A stretch of DNA of 64,000 bases from the NCBI GenBank assembly GCA_964486555.1, contig CAZANP010000001.1, positions 1-64,000 on the forward strand, given 5' to 3'. Shown here one piece after another: positions 29,350 to 36,135 of the stretch. The notes beneath the pieces are model-generated. The model searched no databases. It was not told the DNA's origin and saw only the letters and a list, made by a program, of their open reading frames with translations. Numbering within the stretch: position 1 is the first letter of the stretch; every line of letters starts with the position of its first letter. The stretch comes from 4484-232 sp964486555. GTDB lineage: Bacteria; Thermotogota; Thermotogae; Thermotogales; Thermotogaceae. The position numbers were made by a program, and so were the translations under genes.

Positions 29350-30310
29350 TCTCTATTCCCCTTTCGATTCTCTCAACAAGTTTCATCTCAACACCGTCTT
29401 TAGCAACCTTCAAAGCGTTCCTTATGGCCAGAGCATCCGATGAACCGTGGGCTTTTACCACGACTCCGTTAACACCGAGTATGAAAGCGCCACCGTAAGT
29501 TCTCGGATCCAAAAGCCTTTTCAGGTCTTTGAAAGCACCTTTTAAAAACAAAGCACCGATGTAAGCGAAAAATCCCCTTCTCTTTATAGATTTTTTTATA
29601 ACATCCGATATCAGTTTCGCCGTTCCTTCCATCGTTTTCAGAGCGACGTTTCCTGAAAAACCATCCGTCACAACTATATCCACCGTTCCTGCATTTATAT
29701 CCCTTCCCTCAACGTTTCCAACGAATTTGTCTTTCAACTTTTCCTTCAACAATTTATAAGCTTCCCTTATCTCCTCGTCCCCTTTTGTCTCTTCCTCTCC
29801 AACGTTTAAAAGGCCAACCTTGGGATCCTCTTTCCCCAGGATTCTGGCGTACGCCATTCCCATGATGGCAAATTCCAGATAGTGTTTCGGCCTTATTCGT
29901 AGATTCGCTCCACCATCTATCAAAATAGTGAACCCCTTGAGAGAAGGAACAGGTATGGCAAGGGAAGGTCTTTCGATATTCTTCACCCTTCCAACAATGG
30001 TTGTAGCTCCCAAAAAGAGAGGGCCCGTGGCTCCCGCACTGACGAATGCATCAACTTCTCCTTCTTTCAAAAGTTTTAAACCTATATGCATGGAGGAATC
30101 CTTTTTTCTCAGTATGTCCATGGGGGAAGCATCCATTGGTATGAAATCTGAAGAATCAACCACTTCAAATCTTTCCTTTAACTCCTCATCTAAAAAATTT
30201 TTCGGTCCCACGAGAACGATTTTTTCTACATGCTCACTAGCAAAAAGAGCGCCCCTCAGTATTTCATCGGGCGCTCTATCACCACCCATGACATCCAAGG
30301 CTATCTTCAC
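29321..30310 (-). CDS. plsX: Phosphate acyltransferase PlsX
   Basis: Converts acyl-ACP to acyl-phosphate for phospholipid synthesis; peripheral membrane enzyme, 329 residues. The sequence begins MKIALDVMGGDRAP, with SAGATGPLFLGA near residue 92 and DGFSGNVALKTMEG near residue 215, all typical of the family. In many bacteria rpmF-plsX is followed by fabH; here glmS takes that place, so lipid and cell-wall precursor synthesis share the operon. The gene starts five bases after rpmF. Confidence 0.96.
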   Translation of the reverse strand: MKIALDVMGGDRAPDEILRGALFASEHVEKIVLVGPKNFLDEELKERFEVVDSSDFIPMDASPMDILRKKDSSMHIGLKLLKEGEVDAFVSAGATGPLFLGATTIVGRVKNIERPSLAIPVPSLKGFTILIDGGANLRIRPKHYLEFAIMGMAYARILGKEDPKVGLLNVGEEETKGDEEIREAYKLLKEKLKDKFVGNVEGRDINAGTVDIVVTDGFSGNVALKTMEGTAKLISDVIKKSIKRRGFFAYIGALFLKGAFKDLKRLLDPRTYGGAFILGVNGVVVKAHGSSDALAIRNALKVAKDGVEMKLVERIERGIENVWNSGNGG

Positions 30311-30315
30311 CTATA

Positions 30316-30498
30316 TCACTCCGCTATTTCAAGTACCTGTTTTCCTTTGTAGTAACCGCAATGGAGGCATACTCTATGAGGTAGCTTGGGAGATCCACAG
30401 TTCGGGCATATTTCCAGTGGAACCCCAACTGCTCTGTATATTTTCGCTCTTTTATGGTGTGTCCTCGATCTGGATCTCTTTTGCTTAGGTACAGCCAC
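30316..30498 (-). CDS. rpmF: Ribosomal protein bL32
   Basis: 60-residue component of the 50S subunit, MAVPKQKRSRSRTHHKRA at the start and a zinc ribbon CPNCG...CLHCG (cysteines near residues 32, 35, 45 and 48), so the zinc-binding (C+) form. It lies two bases downstream of the DUF177 gene and upstream of plsX. Confidence 0.97.
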   Translation of the reverse strand: MAVPKQKRSRSRTHHKRAKIYRAVGVPLEICPNCGSPKLPHRVCLHCGYYKGKQVLEIAE

Positions 30499-30500
30499 TT

Positions 30501-31052
30501 TTATCCCTCCTCTTCGTTCTTTTTCAAATTCATGAGAACAGAAAATCTTGGGTCGATATCCGATTCCTGGGAAATTTTATCACAAACATGATCAGGATGC
30601 TCGTTCAAATCTACACCGCAGTAAGGACAAAGTCCTTTGCAATCTGGTTTACAGAGAACTTTCTGAGGAATTTCCACAACTATAGCTTCTATAATTCTCT
30701 CGCTCAGATCTACAATGTTTCCGGTGTAATAAATCACATTTTTCAGCGTTTCGAGCCTTTCCTCTCTTTTGAAACTAGCAAGGCTTTTGGGTAAGTAAAG
30801 TGCTTCCACAACACCGTTTATTTCCAATCTTACTGGTTTCAAGCATCGTGTACATGGATGCTCCAAAGCCGTTCTGACAAAACCACCAACTGTGAATCCT
30901 TCCTTTGTCTTGGCGACAACTATCTTGACTTTCACAGGTTCTAAAATCTTGCATCTTCCAACTTCCAAATCCAGATATTCCAGTTCGAAGATTCCTTCAA
31001 GAAATACCCTCTTCTTTTTTTCGAGGATTCCAAGATCTATTTTCCATTCCAT
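30501..31052 (-). CDS. DUF177 (YceD-like) protein
   Basis: 183-residue protein upstream of rpmF, the usual place for this family, which is linked to 23S rRNA or large-subunit assembly in bacteria and plants. The core has CTRCLKPVRLEI near residue 75 and the C-terminal Cys-rich segment VLCKPDCKGLCPYCGVDLN, with CDKIS further on, a likely zinc site. The ATG follows GAAGGTGA. A TATAAT -10 element for this operon lies about 45 bases upstream, within the oriC region. Confidence 0.88.
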   Translation of the reverse strand: MEWKIDLGILEKKKRVFLEGIFELEYLDLEVGRCKILEPVKVKIVVAKTKEGFTVGGFVRTALEHPCTRCLKPVRLEINGVVEALYLPKSLASFKREERLETLKNVIYYTGNIVDLSERIIEAIVVEIPQKVLCKPDCKGLCPYCGVDLNEHPDHVCDKISQESDIDPRFSVLMNLKKNEEEG

Positions 31053-31096
31053 AATAATTCACCTTCTTCCTAAATAATTAATTATATAGTAGTAGT

Positions 31097-31126
31097 ATTA
31101 TATACCCTCTCTAAAATGGTAAGTTT
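31097..31126 (-). promoter_or_regulatory. Promoter of the DUF177-rpmF-plsX-glmS operon with a DnaA box at -35
   Basis: Read on the minus strand, a perfect TATAAT (31097-31102) has no TTGACA upstream. Instead AAACTTACCATT, 9 of 12 matches to the Thermotoga DnaA box, lies at 31115-31126, where the -35 element should be. DnaA bound there would cover the promoter. Confidence 0.55.
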
Positions 31127-31560
31127 TGTAACATAAACTCTGAAACCCTCATCGGATCCGTCTTTCGAATGTTACAAAACTTACCACCTGGGTGGTAGGT
31201 TTCTGGTAACTTGTGGTAGATAACTCCTGAAACTTCCTTCTATAGGGCATTCCAGAGATTAAATTTTTCATTTTCCTCTTTACAAAAGAATTTGAGAAAA
31301 AATGTTTTCTGAATATAAATAAGTTTTTATTTTTTCAAAGCATCTCTAGAAAAGGATTAAGAAAAACTTACCACCTGAGAATACTGTAATGATGCCATAT
31401 TTAGTCTTATGAAACATGAAAGTGGTAACTTTTGTTTAATCTAAAAAAGTTTTTATACTATATGTAGTATCTGCAAGTAAAAAAATCCTATTTGTTGAAA
31501 AGAAATTTACCAGTTATCTACCACTTATCTACCACTTAGCATGAGAAACTTACCATGTGA
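31110..31560. other. Chromosomal replication origin oriC
   Basis: No gene fits in the 551 bases between 31053 and 31603. The region carries many copies of the 12-mer AAACCTACCACC reported as the T. maritima DnaA box. Perfect: 31191-31202 (minus). 11 of 12: 31177-31188 and 31364-31375 (plus). 9 of 12: 31115-31126 and 31421-31432 (minus), 31546-31557 (plus). 8 of 12: 31212-31223 (minus), 31503-31514, 31514-31525 and 31525-31536 (plus). The first two strong boxes form an inverted pair separated by TG. Between clusters lie AT-rich tracts (31258-31340 and 31436-31506) suited to strand opening. From memory, the T. maritima origin is also near the rpmF-plsX genes. Confidence 0.88.
31514..31536. repeat. 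Tandem 11-base repeat of DnaA-box-like units in oriC
   Basis: TTATCTACCAC occurs twice head to tail with an 11-base period, followed by TT. Each unit matches 8 of 12 bases of the DnaA box in the same direction. One helical turn per unit would line DnaA molecules on one face of the helix, next to the AT-rich tract 31436-31506. Confidence 0.8.
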
Positions 31561-31603
31561 AATTGTGAAATCCCAAATTTTGAGAATTTTTGCCAAAATC
31601 GCG

Positions 31604-32542
31604 TCATTTAATCTTGATTCTTATCCTACTAACGTCACTTTCTATCTTCAAATCCACTTTGAAACTAGCCGTGTCCCAGTTCTTCGTATAGTACACTCCT
31701 TCCCTGCTTTCAAATCCTTTCATCTCTTTCCAGCCGACAGAATCCGACACGACCGCTCTGACTCCAACATCATTTGGAATTTCCAATTCTATATTTGAAA
31801 CGTCTGATCCTATAACAACCGTTGAATTGTACCTCGGAAGCCTTATCTTCAAATCGGTAACATCTCCTTCCAAAAATAGCGAGGATATCTTGAGCTTTTC
31901 AAGATCCATTTTAATACTCGAAACGTCCATGGAAACATCGAAAGAGATCTCCACACTCTCATTCAACGATAAATCCACTTCATTTTTGGATATGAAGGGT
32001 ATACCTTCTAATCTCATAACTAGATTTCCCGTGTCTTCCTGCCTGTCGAAGTAAACATGAGGATTTCCCGTGTAGACCACTCTGTAGAGTTTATCGGGAC
32101 AGCTCTTTACCCTTAAAATAACGTTTTCTCCTTCTACAGTAACATTAAGTCTCTTAATGTCATCTAGACTTTCTTCAATGGTTTTTCTAGTACCTCCTCC
32201 GAAAAAAGGACCACCTGCGATCCATCTAACCCAAGGTCTCCTTCCAAAACCTAGAGCGAACAATCCGAGCTCTATGAAACCTGTTCCTATGATTATAGCT
32301 ATGGTTTCCCAAAATCCAAGGGAATAGTAACCAAGCCCCACTGTTACCAGAATCACTGAAAGAACCAAAGAAACCAACCCACGTGGGAAACCTTTTCTGA
32401 AAAGGGCAGATAAACCGGTGTATGCGAAAACTATGGCGAAAACCCATGCAAAGAACCTACCAACACTCATTTCGAGTACCCCAAGAAGTGATAACACGAT
32501 CACAGCTCCTAGAAATATTAGGAAAAGACCAAATATCCTCAT
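31604..32542 (-). CDS. LiaF/DUF4097-like membrane protein
   Basis: 312 residues. Four hydrophobic segments fill residues 1-110 (FGLFLIFLGAVIVLSLLGVL is the first), followed by a beta-rich C-terminal half of repeating strands (VSSIKMDLEKLKI, VSNIELEIPND) as in the LiaF and DUF4097 beta-helix. In Firmicutes LiaF-like proteins report envelope stress to a two-component system; no such system is here. The start is the ATG after AAGGAGGGATCG. It is the last of four co-directional genes. Function is inferred only from fold and neighbours. Confidence 0.72.
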   Translation of the reverse strand: MRIFGLFLIFLGAVIVLSLLGVLEMSVGRFFAWVFAIVFAYTGLSALFRKGFPRGLVSLVLSVILVTVGLGYYSLGFWETIAIIIGTGFIELGLFALGFGRRPWVRWIAGGPFFGGGTRKTIEESLDDIKRLNVTVEGENVILRVKSCPDKLYRVVYTGNPHVYFDRQEDTGNLVMRLEGIPFISKNEVDLSLNESVEISFDVSMDVSSIKMDLEKLKISSLFLEGDVTDLKIRLPRYNSTVVIGSDVSNIELEIPNDVGVRAVVSDSVGWKEMKGFESREGVYYTKNWDTASFKVDLKIESDVSRIRIKIK

Positions 32543-32558
32543 TCAACGATCCCTCCTT

Positions 32559-33350
32559 CTAAAACCTCAATTCTTTTATCAAACGTTCTGCTTCTTCCTT
32601 TGATATCTTTCCTTCATAGAGCATCCTCAATATCCTTTTCACATACTCATTCTCGCTTGTTTCACTTCTCAATGAAAGGTCACCGGAGGCACTTTTAACA
32701 GATATCCTTAACTTTCCTTCACCAAACACATATTCTTTTCCCTCGAGTATGTAAGGAAGGCTCGTTACTATATCTCCTCTCATAGTTCTGGGTAGAATCC
32801 GCGCGTTGGGATATCCAGGAAAGATTAGTTCTATATCCCCACTGGTTGTGGTTATATCCCATTCTCTACCAAAAGAATGTTTTATTTTAACGTCTCCACT
32901 GACGGAAGACAGAACGATCTTATCTATTTCGGAGGAATTTATCCTTATATCACCACTCAACGTTCTGAAAAAAGCTTCTCTTGAAGAAATCTTATCTATT
33001 TCTATGCCACCGGACACACTGACCGATTTGATGTTTTTAAGACTGAGACCTTCACAAGTAGTATCTCCTGATACAGTGTTTATCTCCAAGAACAAGATAC
33101 TAGAGGGTATTTCAACTTCAAGGAGTCCTTCTTCACTTTCTTCAACTGATACGTTAAATACGTTAAAAAAAGGTAGCTCCGTTTTGGAAGATTTCACAAT
33201 GATTCTTATTTCCTCTCCCTTCAGTTTTATCTCGGGTTTCCTAGGTGACTTTATCACCATCCTTCTATCTGATCTTTTAATTTTGATATCCCAAGAAACG
33301 CTTTCCAGTACAGCTTTCTTGGCTCCTTTTGTATCAACCTCTTCTATCAC
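32559..33350 (-). CDS. DUF4097 beta-helix protein with SHOCT-like tail
   Basis: 263 residues, no signal peptide or membrane segment. Most of the protein is short repeating strands (ISVSG, RTLSGDI, SSVSGDVKI, TTSGDIEL, SASGDLSL), the DUF4097 right-handed beta-helix. The C-terminus LRMLYEGKISKEEAERLIKEL resembles a SHOCT-type helical hairpin, and a similar motif ends the DUF2089 protein of the same operon, which may mediate contact between them. The GTG start follows AAGGGGG. Role unknown. Confidence 0.75.
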   Translation of the reverse strand: MIEEVDTKGAKKAVLESVSWDIKIKRSDRRMVIKSPRKPEIKLKGEEIRIIVKSSKTELPFFNVFNVSVEESEEGLLEVEIPSSILFLEINTVSGDTTCEGLSLKNIKSVSVSGGIEIDKISSREAFFRTLSGDIRINSSEIDKIVLSSVSGDVKIKHSFGREWDITTTSGDIELIFPGYPNARILPRTMRGDIVTSLPYILEGKEYVFGEGKLRISVKSASGDLSLRSETSENEYVKRILRMLYEGKISKEEAERLIKELRF

Positions 33351-33363
33351 GATTTTCCCCCTT

Positions 33364-33579
33364 TCATAAATCGGTGAAGAAAAGAATTATGAAGGCTATT
33401 ATAGCGGATCCTACGGTGAAAAACAGTAGAGGAAAGAATTTTCCCAGAACAACTAAAAAGGTGAAAACTCCCAGAGATATCGCGTAGATGAAGTTCAAAA
33501 CCTTTATTCTCATAGGTATGATCTTCACACCTATATACAGCATCAGAAGTGCTTCGATCAATGCTATAACCCACGTCAC
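33364..33579 (-). CDS. Small hydrophobic membrane protein
   Basis: 71 residues with two or three membrane segments (WVIALIEALLMLYIGVKIIP, FIYAISLGVFTFLVVLGKFF, LLFFTVGSAIIAFIILFF). Its ATG overlaps the DUF2089 stop by four bases and its stop lies 13 bases before the next start, so it is a real gene in the operon. I do not recognise a family. It may anchor the soluble DUF2089 and DUF4097 partners at the membrane. Confidence 0.75.
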   Translation of the reverse strand: MTWVIALIEALLMLYIGVKIIPMRIKVLNFIYAISLGVFTFLVVLGKFFPLLFFTVGSAIIAFIILFFTDL

Positions 33580-33947
33580 CCTTTCAGCCTCCTGATTTCC
33601 TCTATAGCTTTTTCAACAGATATCTCTCCTTTATCGAGGCGATCCAATATCTCCAAGACGTCTTCTTTGGTCTCTTCCTCTTCCACCTCGTATCCTAAAG
33701 TTCTTATTATATCCTCGAGCCTTGCACGAGCCGTTGGGTAAGATATTCCAAGCTCTTTCTGAACTTCACTCAGATTCCCTCTATGTTTTATGAACACCCT
33801 TAAAAAGTTCAATTGATCAACAGACAACCTGAAGAATTCATCCAATTCAAAGTTTCCTCTGATGACAGTCCCACAGGATTTGCAGGAAAGCTCCGTTATG
33901 GTCAAAGGATTACCACAAACAGGGCAAGTTGCTATGACTCTTGCCAT
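33576..33947 (-). CDS. DUF2089-family zinc-ribbon/HTH protein
   Basis: 123 residues. An N-terminal zinc ribbon (CPVCG at residues 8-12, CKSCG at 22-26) leads to a helix-turn-helix-like segment (NLSEVQKELGISYPTARARL) and a C-terminal helical hairpin LDRLDKGEISVEKAIEEIRRL. First gene of the four-gene unit, likely the DNA-binding regulator. Ribosome-binding site GGAGGG. The target is presumably its own operon. Confidence 0.82.
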   Translation of the reverse strand: MARVIATCPVCGNPLTITELSCKSCGTVIRGNFELDEFFRLSVDQLNFLRVFIKHRGNLSEVQKELGISYPTARARLEDIIRTLGYEVEEEETKEDVLEILDRLDKGEISVEKAIEEIRRLKG

Positions 33948-34069
33948 TTCAATCCCTCCTCATCCAGGTGTTATCATATCTATATAAAAGATCCATCAGA
34001 AATACTCTCGTTCTTCAATATATTTGAACATTTATCTCAAAAAATGTCAAGTTTTAGATTAAAAAATTT

Positions 34070-34075
34070 TATAAT
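34070..34075 (+). promoter_or_regulatory. Candidate -10 element for ispF
   Basis: TATAAT lies 19 bases before the ispF start codon; the -35 region (around TCAAGT) is weak. The implied leader is only about a dozen bases, short but possible for Thermotoga. The intergenic region between the divergent DUF2089 and ispF genes is 147 bases. Confidence 0.4.
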
Positions 34076-34094
34076 ACCGAAAGGAAGTGAGTTT

Positions 34095-34577
34095 ATGAGA
34101 GTAGGCGTTGGTTACGATGCACATCCCTTGGTGAAGAACAGGAAGTTGGTAATAGGAGGAGTAACTATTCCCCATGATAAAGGACTTCTTGGGCATTCCG
34201 ATGGAGATGTACTGTGCCATGCCATCATAGATGCATTACTAGGTGCTACCAATTTGGGAGATATAGGAGAATTTTTTCCAGAAGAAGACAGGTACAAAGA
34301 TGCAAAGAGTATATCACTTCTGAAAGAAGTCGTCAGTATGGTGGAAAGGTTGGGTTACAAGATAGTGAATGTGGATTCAACGGTAGTTGCCTCTTCTCCT
34401 CGTTTATCTGACTACAGGGAGAAGATTCTTGAGAATTTGAAAGCAGTTCTCAATACTGAAAACGTTTCTGTAAAATTCAAAACAGGGAACAAGCTAGGGT
34501 TTGAAGGAAGAGGAGAAGGAATCTCTGCAATGGCAATATGTATGATAAGTGGAGGTGAAGAACGATGGAAGGCGTGA
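34095..34577 (+). CDS. ispF: 2-C-methyl-D-erythritol 2,4-cyclodiphosphate synthase
   Basis: MEP isoprenoid pathway enzyme that closes the cyclodiphosphate ring; homotrimer, 160 residues. The metal site is DAH at residues 8-10 with a histidine in SDGDVLCHAIIDALLGA. GDIGEFFPEEDRYKDA and the C-terminal GRGEGISAMAICMI are typical. I start at the ATG behind AAGGAAGTGA; the frame is open further upstream but runs antisense into the DUF2089 gene. Overlaps the next gene by 13 bases. Confidence 0.97.
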   Translation: MRVGVGYDAHPLVKNRKLVIGGVTIPHDKGLLGHSDGDVLCHAIIDALLGATNLGDIGEFFPEEDRYKDAKSISLLKEVVSMVERLGYKIVNVDSTVVASSPRLSDYREKILENLKAVLNTENVSVKFKTGNKLGFEGRGEGISAMAICMISGGEERWKA

Positions 34578-35464
34578 TACTACCGATACCAACACCCTTC
34601 GATGAGAAGGGAAATCTTTCTTTGGATGGTTATCAGGATTATCTGGATTTTCTCATCGAAAAAGGTGTGAATGGGTTCATGGTGGGAGGTACGAACGGAG
34701 AATTCCATGTCATGGATGTCGAGGAGAGAAAGGAGCTTCTTGAGTTCGTTGTGAGGAAATACAAAGGAAAGGTAAGAATAATAGCACACGTTGGAACAAC
34801 TCACATGAAAGAAACTTTGGAACTTCTTGAACATGCCATGTCTTTGAATGTAGATGCTGTTTCCATAGTATCGCCCTATTATTTCAAATACGATGAGGAA
34901 TCCTTGGTATATTACTTCTCAGAAGCAGCAAGATCTTTTCCTTCCGCAAAAATCTTGCTTTACAATATACCGAGCTTCTCGGGAAATGAATTGAAATTGA
35001 AAACGATACTGAAAATCAAAGAAAGAGCAGAGAACGTGATCGGATTGAAGGATACTGACAGAAGGCCCTGGATCGTTCCCACGATCAAAAAGGAATTGGG
35101 AGAAGAGTTCTGCGTACTCGGGGGTATGGACTCTTTTGCTCTTTCCTATCTTGCAAATGGAGCGGATGGTCTTATAACGGGAACTGGGAACGTTTTTCCA
35201 GAGCTTATGGTGAGTCTCTACAAAAATTGGAGAGAAGGGAATATAGAGAAGGCGAAAGAACTTCAGATGTTGTTGATAAAAGCTATAGAAAACGTATCAG
35301 GTCGTGCAGCCTTCATGATAACCGTTAAAGAAGCTCTCAGAATCAGAGGGTTCCACGTAGGATACCCTCGATCCCCATGGAAAAGATTGGGGAATGAAGA
35401 ATTGAAGGATTTGAAAGAATTCATCGAAGGATTTTTGGGAGAATTATCCAAGGTTACAGGTTGA
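34565..35464 (+). CDS. DapA/N-acetylneuraminate lyase family aldolase
   Basis: 299-residue class I aldolase, TIM barrel. The Schiff-base lysine is in NVIGLKDTD near residue 161, the catalytic tyrosine is in LLYNIPSFSG near residue 135, and the phosphate/carboxylate loop is GGTNGEFHVMD near residue 43. True DapA has GTTGE here; GTNGE and the weakly conserved subunit contacts suggest a keto-sugar-acid aldolase such as 2-keto-3-deoxygluconate aldolase. That would link to glucuronate breakdown, but the gene sits with ispF. Convergent with the next gene by 11 bases. Confidence 0.85.
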   Translation: MEGVILPIPTPFDEKGNLSLDGYQDYLDFLIEKGVNGFMVGGTNGEFHVMDVEERKELLEFVVRKYKGKVRIIAHVGTTHMKETLELLEHAMSLNVDAVSIVSPYYFKYDEESLVYYFSEAARSFPSAKILLYNIPSFSGNELKLKTILKIKERAENVIGLKDTDRRPWIVPTIKKELGEEFCVLGGMDSFALSYLANGADGLITGTGNVFPELMVSLYKNWREGNIEKAKELQMLLIKAIENVSGRAAFMITVKEALRIRGFHVGYPRSPWKRLGNEELKDLKEFIEGFLGELSKVTG

Positions 35465-36122
35465 ATTCTATTTCAACTTTTCCATGACCTTCGAAGCCTT
35501 TCAAATGTTTCAACATACCGATCAGAGAATCCCTTATCATGCCTTGTATAAAAGGCATAAGGGGTATTTCCTTTTCTCTCAGCTTCACCTTCAAAAAGCT
35601 TCTCAGGATAACACATTTCGAGTAACCATTCTTTCCTTCTATCTCCTCCTTGACGATATCCTTACATGTGGCTCCACACAAGCCACAATCCAAATTCGGA
35701 ATGGGAGGCAGGGAAAGATTGATAACGATGTTTACGAGTTCCTCTTCATTTTCCGGATCGAAATCTTCTCCGGCAACGGCCACCGTGAGTTCGTCCATCT
35801 TTTCTTTACCACCAAAATAAACCTTTGGCATGGGGAAATCGGGATTTCCCTCGAATATCACGTATTCGGTATTCACAAAGCTCAGCACTTTCTCTATACG
35901 CCATCTTTCAGGAGAATGAAGCACCGTTTCTTTCTCTCCCAACGTTACGACCATCCTGGCTCCGGATTCTAAAAGTCTTTCACTATCCTTTCCGTGTTTG
36001 TCAAAACTCAGCTTTGCGTGTGCTAGTTTTACGACCGTTACATTCTTCAACTTTTTCACTATCTTTTCTATCGCTCTCGTTTTACCAGTCTCAGACGCTC
36101 CATAGAACGCTATGAGCTTCAT
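35454..36122 (-). CDS. MobB-like P-loop protein fused to a 4Fe-4S motif
   Basis: 222 residues. The P-loop GASETGKTRAIEK (residues 8-20) and the HDGH-like region resemble MobB, the GTP-binding partner of molybdenum cofactor guanylylation. Near the end, C146, C149, C153 and C170 form a CxxCxxxCx16C arrangement like the small 4Fe-4S domain of redox proteins. The ATG follows AAAGGAGGAG; an upstream in-frame ATG has no site. No other molybdopterin genes are in the window, so the role may lie in metal-cofactor assembly in general. Confidence 0.75.
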   Translation of the reverse strand: MKLIAFYGASETGKTRAIEKIVKKLKNVTVVKLAHAKLSFDKHGKDSERLLESGARMVVTLGEKETVLHSPERWRIEKVLSFVNTEYVIFEGNPDFPMPKVYFGGKEKMDELTVAVAGEDFDPENEEELVNIVINLSLPPIPNLDCGLCGATCKDIVKEEIEGKNGYSKCVILRSFLKVKLREKEIPLMPFIQGMIRDSLIGMLKHLKGFEGHGKVEIEFNL

Positions 36123-36135
36123 ACACTCCTCCTTT

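Noticed and set aside
31170..31560. CRISPR-like array
   Set aside because: The repeated 12-mers lie in both orientations with irregular spacing and no spacer-size regularity; they fit DnaA boxes.
33813..34094. Upstream extension of ispF
   Set aside because: It runs antisense through the DUF2089 gene; the ispF family start and the ribosome-binding site are at 34095.
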